From: CAZNYN01 sp964422205
GTDB taxonomy: Bacteria > Synergistota > Synergistia > Synergistales > Synergistaceae
Direction of reading: 5' to 3'
Assembly (NCBI GenBank): GCA_964422205.1
Contig: CAYRAI010000059.1
Span: 1-9,380, forward strand
Length of the DNA stretch: 9,380 nucleotides
The position numbers were made by a program, and so were the translations under genes. Below are positions 1-6,458 of this stretch, piece after piece. The notes under the pieces were generated by a model, which saw nothing but the letters and a program-made list of their open reading frames with translations, searched no databases and had not been told where the DNA came from. Position 1 is the first letter of the stretch; the number at the start of each line of letters is the position of its first letter.

Positions 1-2
1 AA

Positions 3-36
3 TGAAAAAGGACCGGCTCTTTTGAGCCGATCCTTT
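3..36 (-). terminator. Intrinsic terminator after lat
   Basis: Read on the minus strand, AAAGGATCGGCTC (36-24) pairs with GAGCCGGTCCTTT (19-7). This gives a 13-bp stem with a single T-G wobble, closed by an AAAA loop at 23-20. The 3' arm runs into a TTTTT tract at 9-5. It begins about 25 nt after the lat stop codon, the expected place for a Rho-independent terminator of that transcript. The T-rich stretch on the other side (plus strand, 46-57) is interrupted and further from the stem, so efficient termination of plus-strand transcripts is less likely. Confidence 0.93.
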
Positions 37-61
37 GCTATGTGTCTTTGTTTTTATTGGC

Positions 62-1426
62 TTATTTAAATACGACTTTTGCTGCCTGACGTGAAATTTC
101 GATTCCCTTTTCGATGTCTTCAACGGGAACGTTGAGTGCGGGGCGGAAGCGAACTGTGTTGCTGCCGCATCCGAGGATGAGCATGTTGTTTTTGTGGCAC
201 TCGGCGAGGAATTTGTCGCGGAGTTCTGGGCAGCAGATGTCGTATGCGCACATAAGTCCCTTGCCGCGTACGTTTCTGATGTATCCGGGGAATTCAGCCG
301 CGAGTTCGTTGAGTCCCTTAAGAAGGGCCGGGCCGGCTGTGTTGCTGACGTAGTCAAGTATTTTCTCTTCGCGGTAGATTTCGAGGTATTTCGCAGCGCG
401 GACCATGTCGACTGCGTTGCCGCCCCATGTTGAGTTGATGCGGCTTGATACCGTGAAGCAGTTCTTTTCTACTTCGTCGACTCTCGGGCCGGCTACAAGT
501 CCGCAGACCTGGGCTTTTTTACCGAATGAGAAGAGGTCGGGCTTTACGGGGGCGTGGTGCTGCCATGCCCACATCTTGCCCGTGATTCCCATTCCGCACT
601 GGACTTCGTCGAAGATGAGCATGATGTCGCTCTCGTCGCATATTGTACGGAGCTGCTGGTAGAATTCTGTACGGAAGTGGTTGTCTCCGCCTTCGCCCTG
701 TATTGTTTCGATGATGACTGCCGCGATTCCATCGGGATCATCCATGATAGCTCTCTTTATCTGTTTGATTGACTGTGCTTCGAGCCATTCTACTGTTCCG
801 AGGTTGTCTGCAAGCGGGAATGTGATTTTGGGGTTAAGGACGCGGGGCCACTCGGTGAATTTTGCGAATCTCTGGTGTTTGTTGGGGTCGTTGGTGTTTG
901 TGACAGAAAGGGTATAACCGCTGCGGCCGTGGAATGCTTCGTTGAAGTGCATAATTTTTGTGCCCTTCTTGCCGTCATAGGCTTCGCCTTTTGTTATTTT
1001 GCCGGCTGCGAGAAGTTTGCTGACTTTCCAGTCCATTGCGACTTTGAATGTGTTCTCAACTGCGAGTGTTCCGTAGTCTATGAAGAATACGTGTTTGAAG
1101 CCTTCGGGGACTGCAACTTCACCGAACATTTTTACAAATTCAGCCATTTCCTGTGTGTAGATGTCTGAGTTGGCGACTTTGTTGATTGCGGCGCGGAATA
1201 TTTTTTCCTTGAATTCGGGTGTCTCAAGCTTGGGATGGTTCATTCCAAATGGGGAAGAGGCAAAGAATGTGTAGAAGTCCAGCCATTTTGCTCCCGATGC
1301 GGCGTCAACGATGTGGCTTCCCTTTGATTTTTCCATATCGATTACGATGTCAAAACCATCACGGAGCATAAGTGACTCAATTGTTTTGAATACGTCCTTA
1401 GGTGCTACAGAAAAGTTTGCCGACAT
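62..1426 (-). CDS. lat: L-lysine 6-aminotransferase (class III, PLP-dependent)
   Basis: A 454-residue protein matching the length and sequence style of L-lysine 6-transaminase. That enzyme moves the epsilon-amino group of lysine to 2-oxoglutarate, giving glutamate and 2-aminoadipate 6-semialdehyde, which cyclises to piperideine-6-carboxylate. Visible class III features are the cofactor loop and AVEN segment near residues 118-128, an HGRSG segment (166-170), ETIQGEGGD (240-248), FDEVQCG (272-278) with Asp273 placed to bind the pyridine nitrogen, and SFGKKAQVCG (300-309), where Lys304 is the likely Schiff-base lysine (Lys303 is adjacent). It is probably cytosolic, with no signal peptide or membrane segment. 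The ATG start is set by AGGAGGT at 1440-1434 with a 7-nt spacer. It lies 223 nt after the preceding gene and has its own terminator, so it is probably a separate transcription unit. Whether it serves lysine catabolism or a biosynthetic route cannot be told from the window. A related omega-aminotransferase is the alternative, though the FGKK.QVCG motif favours Lat. Confidence 0.9.
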   Translation of the reverse strand: MSANFSVAPKDVFKTIESLMLRDGFDIVIDMEKSKGSHIVDAASGAKWLDFYTFFASSPFGMNHPKLETPEFKEKIFRAAINKVANSDIYTQEMAEFVKMFGEVAVPEGFKHVFFIDYGTLAVENTFKVAMDWKVSKLLAAGKITKGEAYDGKKGTKIMHFNEAFHGRSGYTLSVTNTNDPNKHQRFAKFTEWPRVLNPKITFPLADNLGTVEWLEAQSIKQIKRAIMDDPDGIAAVIIETIQGEGGDNHFRTEFYQQLRTICDESDIMLIFDEVQCGMGITGKMWAWQHHAPVKPDLFSFGKKAQVCGLVAGPRVDEVEKNCFTVSSRINSTWGGNAVDMVRAAKYLEIYREEKILDYVSNTAGPALLKGLNELAAEFPGYIRNVRGKGLMCAYDICCPELRDKFLAECHKNNMLILGCGSNTVRFRPALNVPVEDIEKGIEISRQAAKVVFK

Positions 1427-1433
1427 AAAAATT

Positions 1434-1440
1434 ACCTCCT
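1434..1440 (-). promoter_or_regulatory. Strong ribosome-binding site of lat
   Basis: AGGAGGT on the minus strand, 7 nt before the lat ATG. It is among the strongest Shine-Dalgarno matches in the window, suggesting efficient initiation. It lies 5 nt downstream of the tandem repeat at 1446-1467. Confidence 0.85.
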
Positions 1441-1445
1441 CAAGT

Positions 1446-1467
1446 TGTGGTTGATTTGTGGTTGATT
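1446..1467 (-). repeat. Perfect tandem 11-bp direct repeat in the lat leader
   Basis: The minus strand reads AATCAACCACA twice, back to back (1467-1457 and 1456-1446), with no mismatch. On the plus strand this is TGTGGTTGATT twice. The 11-bp period is about one helical turn, which would suit two protomers binding the same DNA face, and the repeat sits directly upstream of the lat ribosome-binding site. It could also be a simple slippage duplication or an RNA-level site. No function is demonstrated. Confidence 0.75.
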
Positions 1468-1489
1468 AGTTATTGGACAGTGAAAATTG

Positions 1490-1549
1490 AAAAAAGAGAT
1501 TCTTAACATCTACTAGTTTAGCCATAGCAGTAGGCAAAGACAAGTCTCT
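1490..1549 (-). terminator. Possible weak terminator or attenuator between the cysteine-cluster gene and lat
   Basis: On the minus strand AGAGA (1549-1545) can pair with TCTCT just before a T run (1495-1490). Inside this, CTACT can pair with AGTAG around a 14-nt loop. The outer stem has only five clean pairs and the structure is interrupted, so it is far weaker than the hairpin after lat. It could weakly end transcripts from the mreB region or act as leader structure for lat, or it may be chance in AT-rich DNA. Confidence 0.22.
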
Positions 1550-1606
1550 ATTTCCAGAATATGAGATACAATTTCTTCAACATTAGGACAGAGATGAGTT
1601 GAATAG

Positions 1607-1635
1607 ATTATAATTATCTGTTATTCATACAGGAA
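1607..1635 (-). promoter_or_regulatory. Candidate sigma-70-type promoter for lat
   Basis: A perfect TATAAT hexamer on the minus strand (1612-1607) lies 17 nt downstream of TTCCTG (1635-1630), which matches the -35 consensus only at its first two bases. It sits just after the stop of the cysteine-cluster gene and would give a leader of about 170 nt before lat, containing the weak hairpin and tandem repeat. The local DNA is AT-rich, so a chance TATAAT is plausible. Confidence 0.3.
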
Positions 1636-1649
1636 TCTGCTTTAAGTTT

Positions 1650-2081
1650 TTATTTTGTTTTGTTTATTTCATCATTTAATAAATGTTGTATCATTTCTTT
1701 ACTGTATAATTTACCATTATTCATACCTGAACATCTGCTTGCGTAAAAATTCCAAATTTTCTTGTCAGTTAACAACGAATTCCAAAATGGAAATGTACTG
1801 CACTGGTTGGGCCTTACGGGATAGATTGTGCATTTTTTTGAAACAGGGTCCAGAAAAGCACAGTCAAAGTTTTCGCGCTCTTTTATGCTGACAAAGCCTC
1901 CCTTGCGCGTAAGGTAGTCCTTGCGCAGAGAGACTTCGTCGATTTTCAAGAATTCAGCAATGCGTGACCGTTCTTTTTCATCAACCCATATTGATCCGGG
2001 CTCTCCGCCGCAGCATTTTCCGCACTGCGTGCATTCGAATCTGAGCCCTTCTTTTTCCCACCAATATGAAGTTTTGTCCAT
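1650..2081 (-). CDS. YkgJ-family CxxCxxCC cysteine-cluster protein
   Basis: A 143-residue soluble protein with eight cysteines. CTQCGKCC (17-24) is the CxxCxxCC signature of the YkgJ family (Pfam CxxCxxCC, putative zinc or iron-sulfur binding). Further cysteines are at 74, 84, 94 and 117, with the typical C.IYPVRPNQC.TFPFW stretch at 84-100. The family clearly binds metal, but no enzymatic role is established. I chose the ATG at 2081, 7 nt after the mreB stop. The frame stays open to a TTG at 2153, but that start would overlap mreB by 65 nt, has no ribosome-binding site and adds a tail without recognisable features. Only AAAGG, 14 nt upstream, could bind the ribosome, so translation is probably coupled to mreB. 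The 3' half and flanking DNA look more AT-rich than the neighbours, possibly a sign of later acquisition. Confidence 0.82.
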   Translation of the reverse strand: MDKTSYWWEKEGLRFECTQCGKCCGGEPGSIWVDEKERSRIAEFLKIDEVSLRKDYLTRKGGFVSIKERENFDCAFLDPVSKKCTIYPVRPNQCSTFPFWNSLLTDKKIWNFYASRCSGMNNGKLYSKEMIQHLLNDEINKTK

Positions 2082-2088
2082 TAAGTTA

Positions 2089-3132
2089 TTATCTGCCTTT
2101 GTAGCTGCGTTTTGTGGCAGAGTAGACAGCTCCGGTTTCTTTAAGTTTGTCAAGCGAATCCAGCGCTATGCCGGTGCCGATAGCTACACACTCGGATGCA
2201 GACTCGGCAACAACAGCGTTTATTTCTGTCTCTTCCATTATAAGTTCTGTGAGGCCTCTCAGATATGCGCCTCCGCCTGTAAGTATTATTCCTCTGTCTA
2301 TTACATCAGCCGCAAGTTCGGGGGGTGTCTTTTCGAGTACTCTCTTAATTCCGGCTATTATGCTGTAGACTGGTTCTTCTACGGATTTGGCAATGTCTAC
2401 GCTGCTGACTGTTATTTGGCGCGGAAGTCCCTGCACAAGGTCTCTTCCCCTTATTTCCATAACTCTGTCTTCCGTGGCTCTTATGACATCGCAGGCACCG
2501 ATCTGTTTTTTTACTTCTTCGGCTGTCTGTTCTCCTATGGCTAGGTTGTACTGGCGCCTCATGTATCTGACTATGGCTTCGTCAAATTTGTCGCCTCCGA
2601 CTCTGAGTGATTCATATACTACAAGGCCTCCGAGTGAAGCTATTGCGATGTCTGTTGTGCCTCCGCCTATGTCTACGACCATGTTTCCGACAGGCTCTCC
2701 TACAGGCATGTTGGCTCCTATGGCTGCTGCCATTGGTTCTTCTATAAGATATGCTTCTTTTGCTCCGACTTCGAGAGCAGCCTCAAGTACGGCTCTGCGT
2801 TCGACATCTGTCGCTCCTGCAGGCACACCTATCATTACTCTGTGGCGTACGATGCGTTCCATCCCGGATGTGACTTTTTTTATGAATTCTCTGAGCATTA
2901 CCTCTGTCATTGTGTAGTCGGCAATTACACCGTCCCTAAGTGGGCGTATAGCTACAACATTTCCAGGAGTTCTGCCTATCATTATTTTCGCATCTTCACC
3001 TACGGAAAGAATTTTCCCGCTGTTCTGGTCCATAGCTACAACGGATGGTTCTCTGAGTACTACTCCTTTATCTTTTATAAAGACTATTACTGTCGCCGTT
3101 CCAAGATCTATACCAATATCTCTGCTCCACAA
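2089..3132 (-). CDS. mreB: Rod-shape-determining actin homologue, MreB/Mbl family
   Basis: A 347-residue bacterial actin, the family's normal length. MreB polymerises on the inner face of the cytoplasmic membrane with ATP and directs the cell-wall elongation machinery. The nucleotide fold is visible: phosphate-1 loop DIGIDLGTA (5-13), core VPAGATDVERRA (103-114), IEEPMAAAIG (130-139) with the candidate catalytic Glu, phosphate-2 loop VVDIGGGTTDIA (152-163) and adenosine motif ILTGGGAYLRG (283-293). The start is TTG, not ATG. It follows AGGGAGGT (3148-3141) by 8 nt and gives the usual MreB N-terminus (M-x-S-x-DIGIDLGT). The neighbours are unusual for mreB: truA lies 91 nt upstream, a cysteine-cluster gene 7 nt downstream, and neither mreC nor mreD is nearby. 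MreB and its paralogue Mbl cannot be separated from this sequence alone. The C-terminal tail (about 330-347) is basic. Confidence 0.93.
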   Translation of the reverse strand: MWSRDIGIDLGTATVIVFIKDKGVVLREPSVVAMDQNSGKILSVGEDAKIMIGRTPGNVVAIRPLRDGVIADYTMTEVMLREFIKKVTSGMERIVRHRVMIGVPAGATDVERRAVLEAALEVGAKEAYLIEEPMAAAIGANMPVGEPVGNMVVDIGGGTTDIAIASLGGLVVYESLRVGGDKFDEAIVRYMRRQYNLAIGEQTAEEVKKQIGACDVIRATEDRVMEIRGRDLVQGLPRQITVSSVDIAKSVEEPVYSIIAGIKRVLEKTPPELAADVIDRGIILTGGGAYLRGLTELIMEETEINAVVAESASECVAIGTGIALDSLDKLKETGAVYSATKRSYKGR

Positions 3133-3140
3133 ATCGGTCT

Positions 3141-3148
3141 ACCTCCCT
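3141..3148 (-). promoter_or_regulatory. Ribosome-binding site that fixes the TTG start of mreB
   Basis: AGGGAGGT on the minus strand lies 8 nt before the TTG codon at 3132-3130. No in-frame ATG competes before the conserved DIGIDLGT motif, so this site and the protein's N-terminal match together support TTG initiation. Confidence 0.8.
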
Positions 3149-3223
3149 AAAACTAAAGGACTGATGCATTCAATCCGCGTCCCTTAAACATTTGCTATTT
3201 TACATCATAAGGGTTAAATAATG

Positions 3224-3985
3224 TTATTTCCATAGTTCTTTAGCGTAATTTATTTTCCAAAGAAAGAGCCCCTCCGGAGGAAAGGTCCTTCCTGAGTCCT
3301 CTCTGTCATGGTTTGGGTCGAATAGCCGGTTTATCCATTCCGGCTCGCGCTGTCCTTTGGCAATTAACTCAAGGTCACCCAATATTATCCTGACCATATT
3401 TGTTAAAAAGCCGCTTCCCGATATGTGAAGTCTTATTAAGCTTCCTCTCTGTCTCATTGAGACGCGAAAGAGTTCTCTGACGGGGTTTTCAGGGATGTTG
3501 TCTTTTCTGCAAAAATTTCTGAAATTGTGGACACCCACTAAGTAGCGGCACGCTTCGGACGCTCGGCTCCAATCTCTTCCTCTGCTTTTTATCCAGCAGC
3601 ATACAGGTTCTAAATGAGGATATATTGACGTATCCTGCCATATAAAATATACATATTCTCTGCTGACAGCGGAGAATCTGGCGTGAAAATCTTTGTCTGT
3701 TTTAACTAATTTGACTGAGTAAACTCCCTGCGGAAGGTTAGCGTTTAGCGCAAGGCGGAGGCGAAATGGGTCCCAGTCTTTGTCCATGTCAAAGCTGCAG
3801 ACCTGGCCTTTTGCATGGACTCCGGAGTCGGTTCTTCCGGCTCCCGCCACTGGCACGTAACGGTTTTTATTTATTTTTGTCAGGGCTTGTTCTATGGATT
3901 CCTGGACTGTTACAAAGCCTGCCTGTGTCTGCCAGCCGTAAAATTTTGCACCTTCATATCCAATCTCCGCTGCGTAGCGCGGCAT
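3224..3985 (-). CDS. truA: tRNA pseudouridine(38-40) synthase TruA
   Basis: A 253-residue TruA, normal for the family. It isomerises uridine to pseudouridine at positions 38, 39 and 40 in the anticodon arm of many tRNAs, in the cytosol and without cofactor. GAGRTDSGVHA (48-58) carries the catalytic aspartate, Asp53. Other family motifs are FHARFSAVSREYVY (100-113) with the conserved tyrosine at 111, GVHNFRNFC (151-159), GFLTNMVRIILG (192-203) and FPPEGLFL (235-242). The start codon is one base after the ecfT stop, and its ribosome-binding site (AAAGGATGG, 4003-3995) lies inside the last ecfT codons, so translation is probably coupled. truA directly after ecfT is the conserved arrangement in Firmicutes. 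I saw no terminator with a T-run after it, so readthrough into mreB is possible. Confidence 0.96.
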   Translation of the reverse strand: MPRYAAEIGYEGAKFYGWQTQAGFVTVQESIEQALTKINKNRYVPVAGAGRTDSGVHAKGQVCSFDMDKDWDPFRLRLALNANLPQGVYSVKLVKTDKDFHARFSAVSREYVYFIWQDTSIYPHLEPVCCWIKSRGRDWSRASEACRYLVGVHNFRNFCRKDNIPENPVRELFRVSMRQRGSLIRLHISGSGFLTNMVRIILGDLELIAKGQREPEWINRLFDPNHDREDSGRTFPPEGLFLWKINYAKELWK

Positions 3986-3986
3986 G

Positions 3987-4790
3987 TTACTTTACCATCC
4001 TTTCCGTGAATGATGCAGCAACCCAAAAGAGTAGGATTGCGGCAAGAAAGATATTTTCGTTTTTTCCCCATTTAAGGGGCCTCATGCGGACTCTGCCACG
4101 CCCGCCTCTGTAGCAGCGTGATTCCATGGCAGAAGCAAGTGTGTCGGCCCTTTGAAAGACTATTACAAACATGGGGATTAGGACAGGTATGTAGGATTTG
4201 GCTCTTTTAATAAGACCTCCGCTTTCAAAATCCGCACCGCGTGAAATCTGAGATTTCATTATTCTGTCGGTTTCTTCAAAAAGGGTTGGGATAAATCTCA
4301 AAGCTATTGTCATCATCATTGCTGTCTCGTGAGCAGGAAATCCGATTTTCTGGAAAGGTTTCATGAGTGCTTCTATGCCGTCAGAAAGTTCTGATGGGCT
4401 TGTTGTGAGTGTAAGTATCGAAGCATACATTACAAGGTACATCAGGCGAAAGGACATTTTGGCAGCAAGGAAAATTCCCTCGTAAGTGACAGAGATAGGC
4501 CCTGCGCGAAATATTTCTTTTCCGTCAGTGAAGAATAGGTGTATAACTGATGTGAAGATTACAAGGATCAGTATGGGTTTTACAGATTTAAGTATAGATG
4601 AGAAGGGAAGCTTTGCCATTTTCGCTGTAAGAATGAGCATTGCGCCCCAAATCGCGAATATAAGAGCTGTGTCTGCCATGAAGACAGCAGCCATTATGAT
4701 TACTGTGATGAGAAGCTTGCAGCGCGGGTCAAGCTTGTGGATAGGAGAGTCGGCCGGGATGTACTGACCTAAAGCTATACCGTCAAGCAT
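3987..4790 (-). CDS. ecfT: ECF transporter transmembrane component EcfT
   Basis: A 267-residue membrane protein, the scaffold that couples the two ECF ATPases to exchangeable substrate-binding S subunits for importing vitamins or transition metals. Hydrophobic spans are visible near 25-57 (probably two), 70-87, 105-130, 200-213 and 246-262. Between them, the cytoplasmic helices carry the two short coupling motifs that contact the ATPases: SRG at 183-185 within QISRGADF, and SRC at 224-226 within AMESRCYRGG. The Cys in place of Gly in the second motif is a common variant as far as I know. The ATG overlaps the ecfA2 stop by 8 nt (ATGCTTGA), which points to coupled translation and balanced stoichiometry. 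No S subunit lies in the window, consistent with a group II module shared by S subunits encoded elsewhere. Confidence 0.94.
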   Translation of the reverse strand: MLDGIALGQYIPADSPIHKLDPRCKLLITVIIMAAVFMADTALIFAIWGAMLILTAKMAKLPFSSILKSVKPILILVIFTSVIHLFFTDGKEIFRAGPISVTYEGIFLAAKMSFRLMYLVMYASILTLTTSPSELSDGIEALMKPFQKIGFPAHETAMMMTIALRFIPTLFEETDRIMKSQISRGADFESGGLIKRAKSYIPVLIPMFVIVFQRADTLASAMESRCYRGGRGRVRMRPLKWGKNENIFLAAILLFWVAASFTERMVK

Positions 4791-5631
4791 TTGGCACTAT
4801 TTTCCTTTCCAGCACGGGAGCAAGTTGACGAGGATCCCAATATACTGAGTCTATAATGCCGCGATTTTTAAGTATTTTGGAAAGCAGCAGGACGGGCGGC
4901 ACTGCTATGCCGGAAACTTTGTTTGAACATATAAACATGGCTGTCTCGTACGGAGTTCCTATGCTCACTGTTTTTCCGCCTTCCAGTATCAGTATTGTGT
5001 CGCTTAGAGTAAGAGCTAGTTCTAAGTCGTGAGTTATATGTATTATCCCTATGCCGTCCGACTTGCAGCTGTTGATTACGCGGATAAGGTCTTGCTTTCC
5101 ATCAAAATCAAGGCCCGCAGTAGGTTCGTCCATTACGGCGTAGGAGGGGGAGGAGGCAAAGACTGAGGCTATTGCTACACGTCTTTTTTGTCCGCCCGAA
5201 AGGGCAAATGGGTTTTTGTCCATGAGCTCTGAAGTTACGCCTATTGCCTCGATGGTTTTTTGAACCTGCTTTCGTACCTCTTCCGGCTCTCCCCCCCAGT
5301 TGCGGGGGCCAAATGATATTTCTTCTTCGACTGTTTCCGCAAATATCTGCTGTTCGGGATACTGGAAGACGAGTCCAACTTTTTTTCTCAGTTCTTTGAG
5401 CTTTGCGGGTTCAGAGAGAGCGGAGATGCCGTCAACTATGACATCGCCGCTCTGAGGTTTTATAAGAGCGTTTAGATGCATTGCCAATGTTGATTTGCCG
5501 CTGCCTGTATGTCCTACAACGGACAATATTTTGCCGGGGCTGGCACTAAAGGTTATGTTATCAAGAGCTTTTCTTTCTGTAGGCAGCCCTCTGTTATAAG
5601 TACAGCTTAAATTTATTACTTCAATTGACAT
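4783..5631 (-). CDS. ecfA2: ECF transporter ATP-binding subunit EcfA2
   Basis: A 282-residue ABC ATPase, the second of a tandem pair that forms the heterodimeric motor of the ECF importer on the inner face of the membrane. Motifs in order: Walker A GHTGSGKST (40-48), Q-loop FQYPEQQIF (89-97), signature LSGGQKRR (144-151), Walker B and D-loop AVMDEPTAGLD (165-175) with catalytic Glu169, and switch His201 in ITHD. All catalytic elements are intact. The C-terminal extension past about 235 fits the EcfA dimerisation region. The gene starts inside the end of ecfA1, a 16-nt overlap in another frame, and has no clear ribosome-binding site, so translation probably depends on the upstream gene. EcfA2 rather than EcfA1 is assigned from gene order and the longer N-terminal loop after the first strand. 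Confidence 0.94.
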   Translation of the reverse strand: MSIEVINLSCTYNRGLPTERKALDNITFSASPGKILSVVGHTGSGKSTLAMHLNALIKPQSGDVIVDGISALSEPAKLKELRKKVGLVFQYPEQQIFAETVEEEISFGPRNWGGEPEEVRKQVQKTIEAIGVTSELMDKNPFALSGGQKRRVAIASVFASSPSYAVMDEPTAGLDFDGKQDLIRVINSCKSDGIGIIHITHDLELALTLSDTILILEGGKTVSIGTPYETAMFICSNKVSGIAVPPVLLLSKILKNRGIIDSVYWDPRQLAPVLERKIVPNA

Positions 5632-6452
5632 ATTATATCAGCCAACTTTTCTGCGTCTGTGTCTGGCGGACAGTTAAGCACGCCTTTGACGGACAATTCT
5701 TCTATTAATACTGAGAGGGAGGGCTTCTCGAAATTCATGTGATTCAGTATCTTTTCAGGTTTTGCCAGGAACATTAATAATGTTCCCTCCCACGATATAG
5801 TGCCGGCCTCCAGTATTATGACTCTGTTTGCATTGTATATTTCGTCAAGTCTGTGAGTTACCTGAACAACTGTCATGCCCTCTGCATTTGCTTTTTTTAT
5901 AATTGATGTAAATTCGGCGCGGGCTGCAGGGTCAAGCATGGACATTGCTTCATCAAGCAATATGCACGCAGGTTCAACGGCAATGGCTCCGGCAAGAGCC
6001 AGCCGCTGTTTTTCTCCGCCCGACAGGGCCGAGACAGGCATTTTGTGTTTATGCCATAGGCCAACTGTATCAAGCGCATTATGTACGCGGTTGAGTATCT
6101 CTTCTGAGGGCAAGCCCATATTTTCAGGTCCAAAAGCAGTGTCTTCCTCTACAACGGATGCAACTATCTGGTCTTCAGGATTTTGAAAGACCATCGCTAC
6201 TTTTGATTTTATCCGTTCCGAGGCGTCATGCTTGGAAGAATCTTCACCGTCAACAAAACAAAAGCCCTGCGTCGGAATCAGCAGGGCATTTAAAAGTTTC
6301 ATCAGGGTTGATTTTCCGGATCCGTTTGAACCCAGAACAGCTACCCACTCGCCGGGGCGGATTTCCAGATCCACCCCGCAAAGAATATTCTTTGCGGAAT
6401 TTGGATACCGGAACTCCGCTCCCTTCAGAGAAAGGGAAACGCCTAAACTCAT
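5616..6452 (-). CDS. ecfA1: ECF transporter ATP-binding subunit EcfA1
   Basis: A 278-residue ABC ATPase that pairs with EcfA2 to power micronutrient uptake. Motifs: Walker A GSNGSGKST (41-49), Q-loop FQNPEDQIV (89-97), signature LSGGEKQR (143-150), Walker B ILLDEAMSMLDP (164-175) with catalytic Glu168, and switch His200 in VTHR. The DEAMSMLD variant of DEPTSGLD is EcfA1-like, and the FQNPEDQ loop is typical of CbiO/EcfA proteins. It begins 6 nt after the rplQ stop and has no purine-rich ribosome-binding site; upstream is only CCTATA preceded by GTTGACTAA. Reinitiation by ribosomes finishing rplQ is the likely mechanism. The adjacency to rplQ follows the conserved rplQ-ecfA1-ecfA2-ecfT-truA order. 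Confidence 0.94.
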   Translation of the reverse strand: MSLGVSLSLKGAEFRYPNSAKNILCGVDLEIRPGEWVAVLGSNGSGKSTLMKLLNALLIPTQGFCFVDGEDSSKHDASERIKSKVAMVFQNPEDQIVASVVEEDTAFGPENMGLPSEEILNRVHNALDTVGLWHKHKMPVSALSGGEKQRLALAGAIAVEPACILLDEAMSMLDPAARAEFTSIIKKANAEGMTVVQVTHRLDEIYNANRVIILEAGTISWEGTLLMFLAKPEKILNHMNFEKPSLSVLIEELSVKGVLNCPPDTDAEKLADIICQLK

Positions 6453-6458
6453 TATAGG

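Noticed and set aside
2079..2153. Longer version of the cysteine-cluster protein starting at TTG 2153 (167 residues)
   Set aside because: It would overlap mreB by 65 nt from a TTG with no ribosome-binding site. The extra 24 residues have no recognisable features, and an ATG at 2081 fits the gene junction.
1921..2917. Long plus-strand open frames opposite mreB (1921-2544, 207 codons; 2387-2917, 176 codons)
   Set aside because: They are antisense to an intact, highly conserved mreB. Their translations show low-complexity Ser/Thr/Tyr-rich composition and no family features, as expected of codon-bias shadows.
4112..4125. Second EcfT coupling motif has Cys (SRC) instead of the textbook Gly
   Set aside because: As far as I know, ARCY/SRCY versions of this motif are common in group II EcfT proteins, so it is not evidence of lost function.
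5616..6452. Two adjacent similar ABC ATPases considered as a recent duplication
   Set aside because: They differ throughout and carry the separate EcfA1 and EcfA2 hallmarks. The tandem pair is the standard heterodimeric ECF arrangement.
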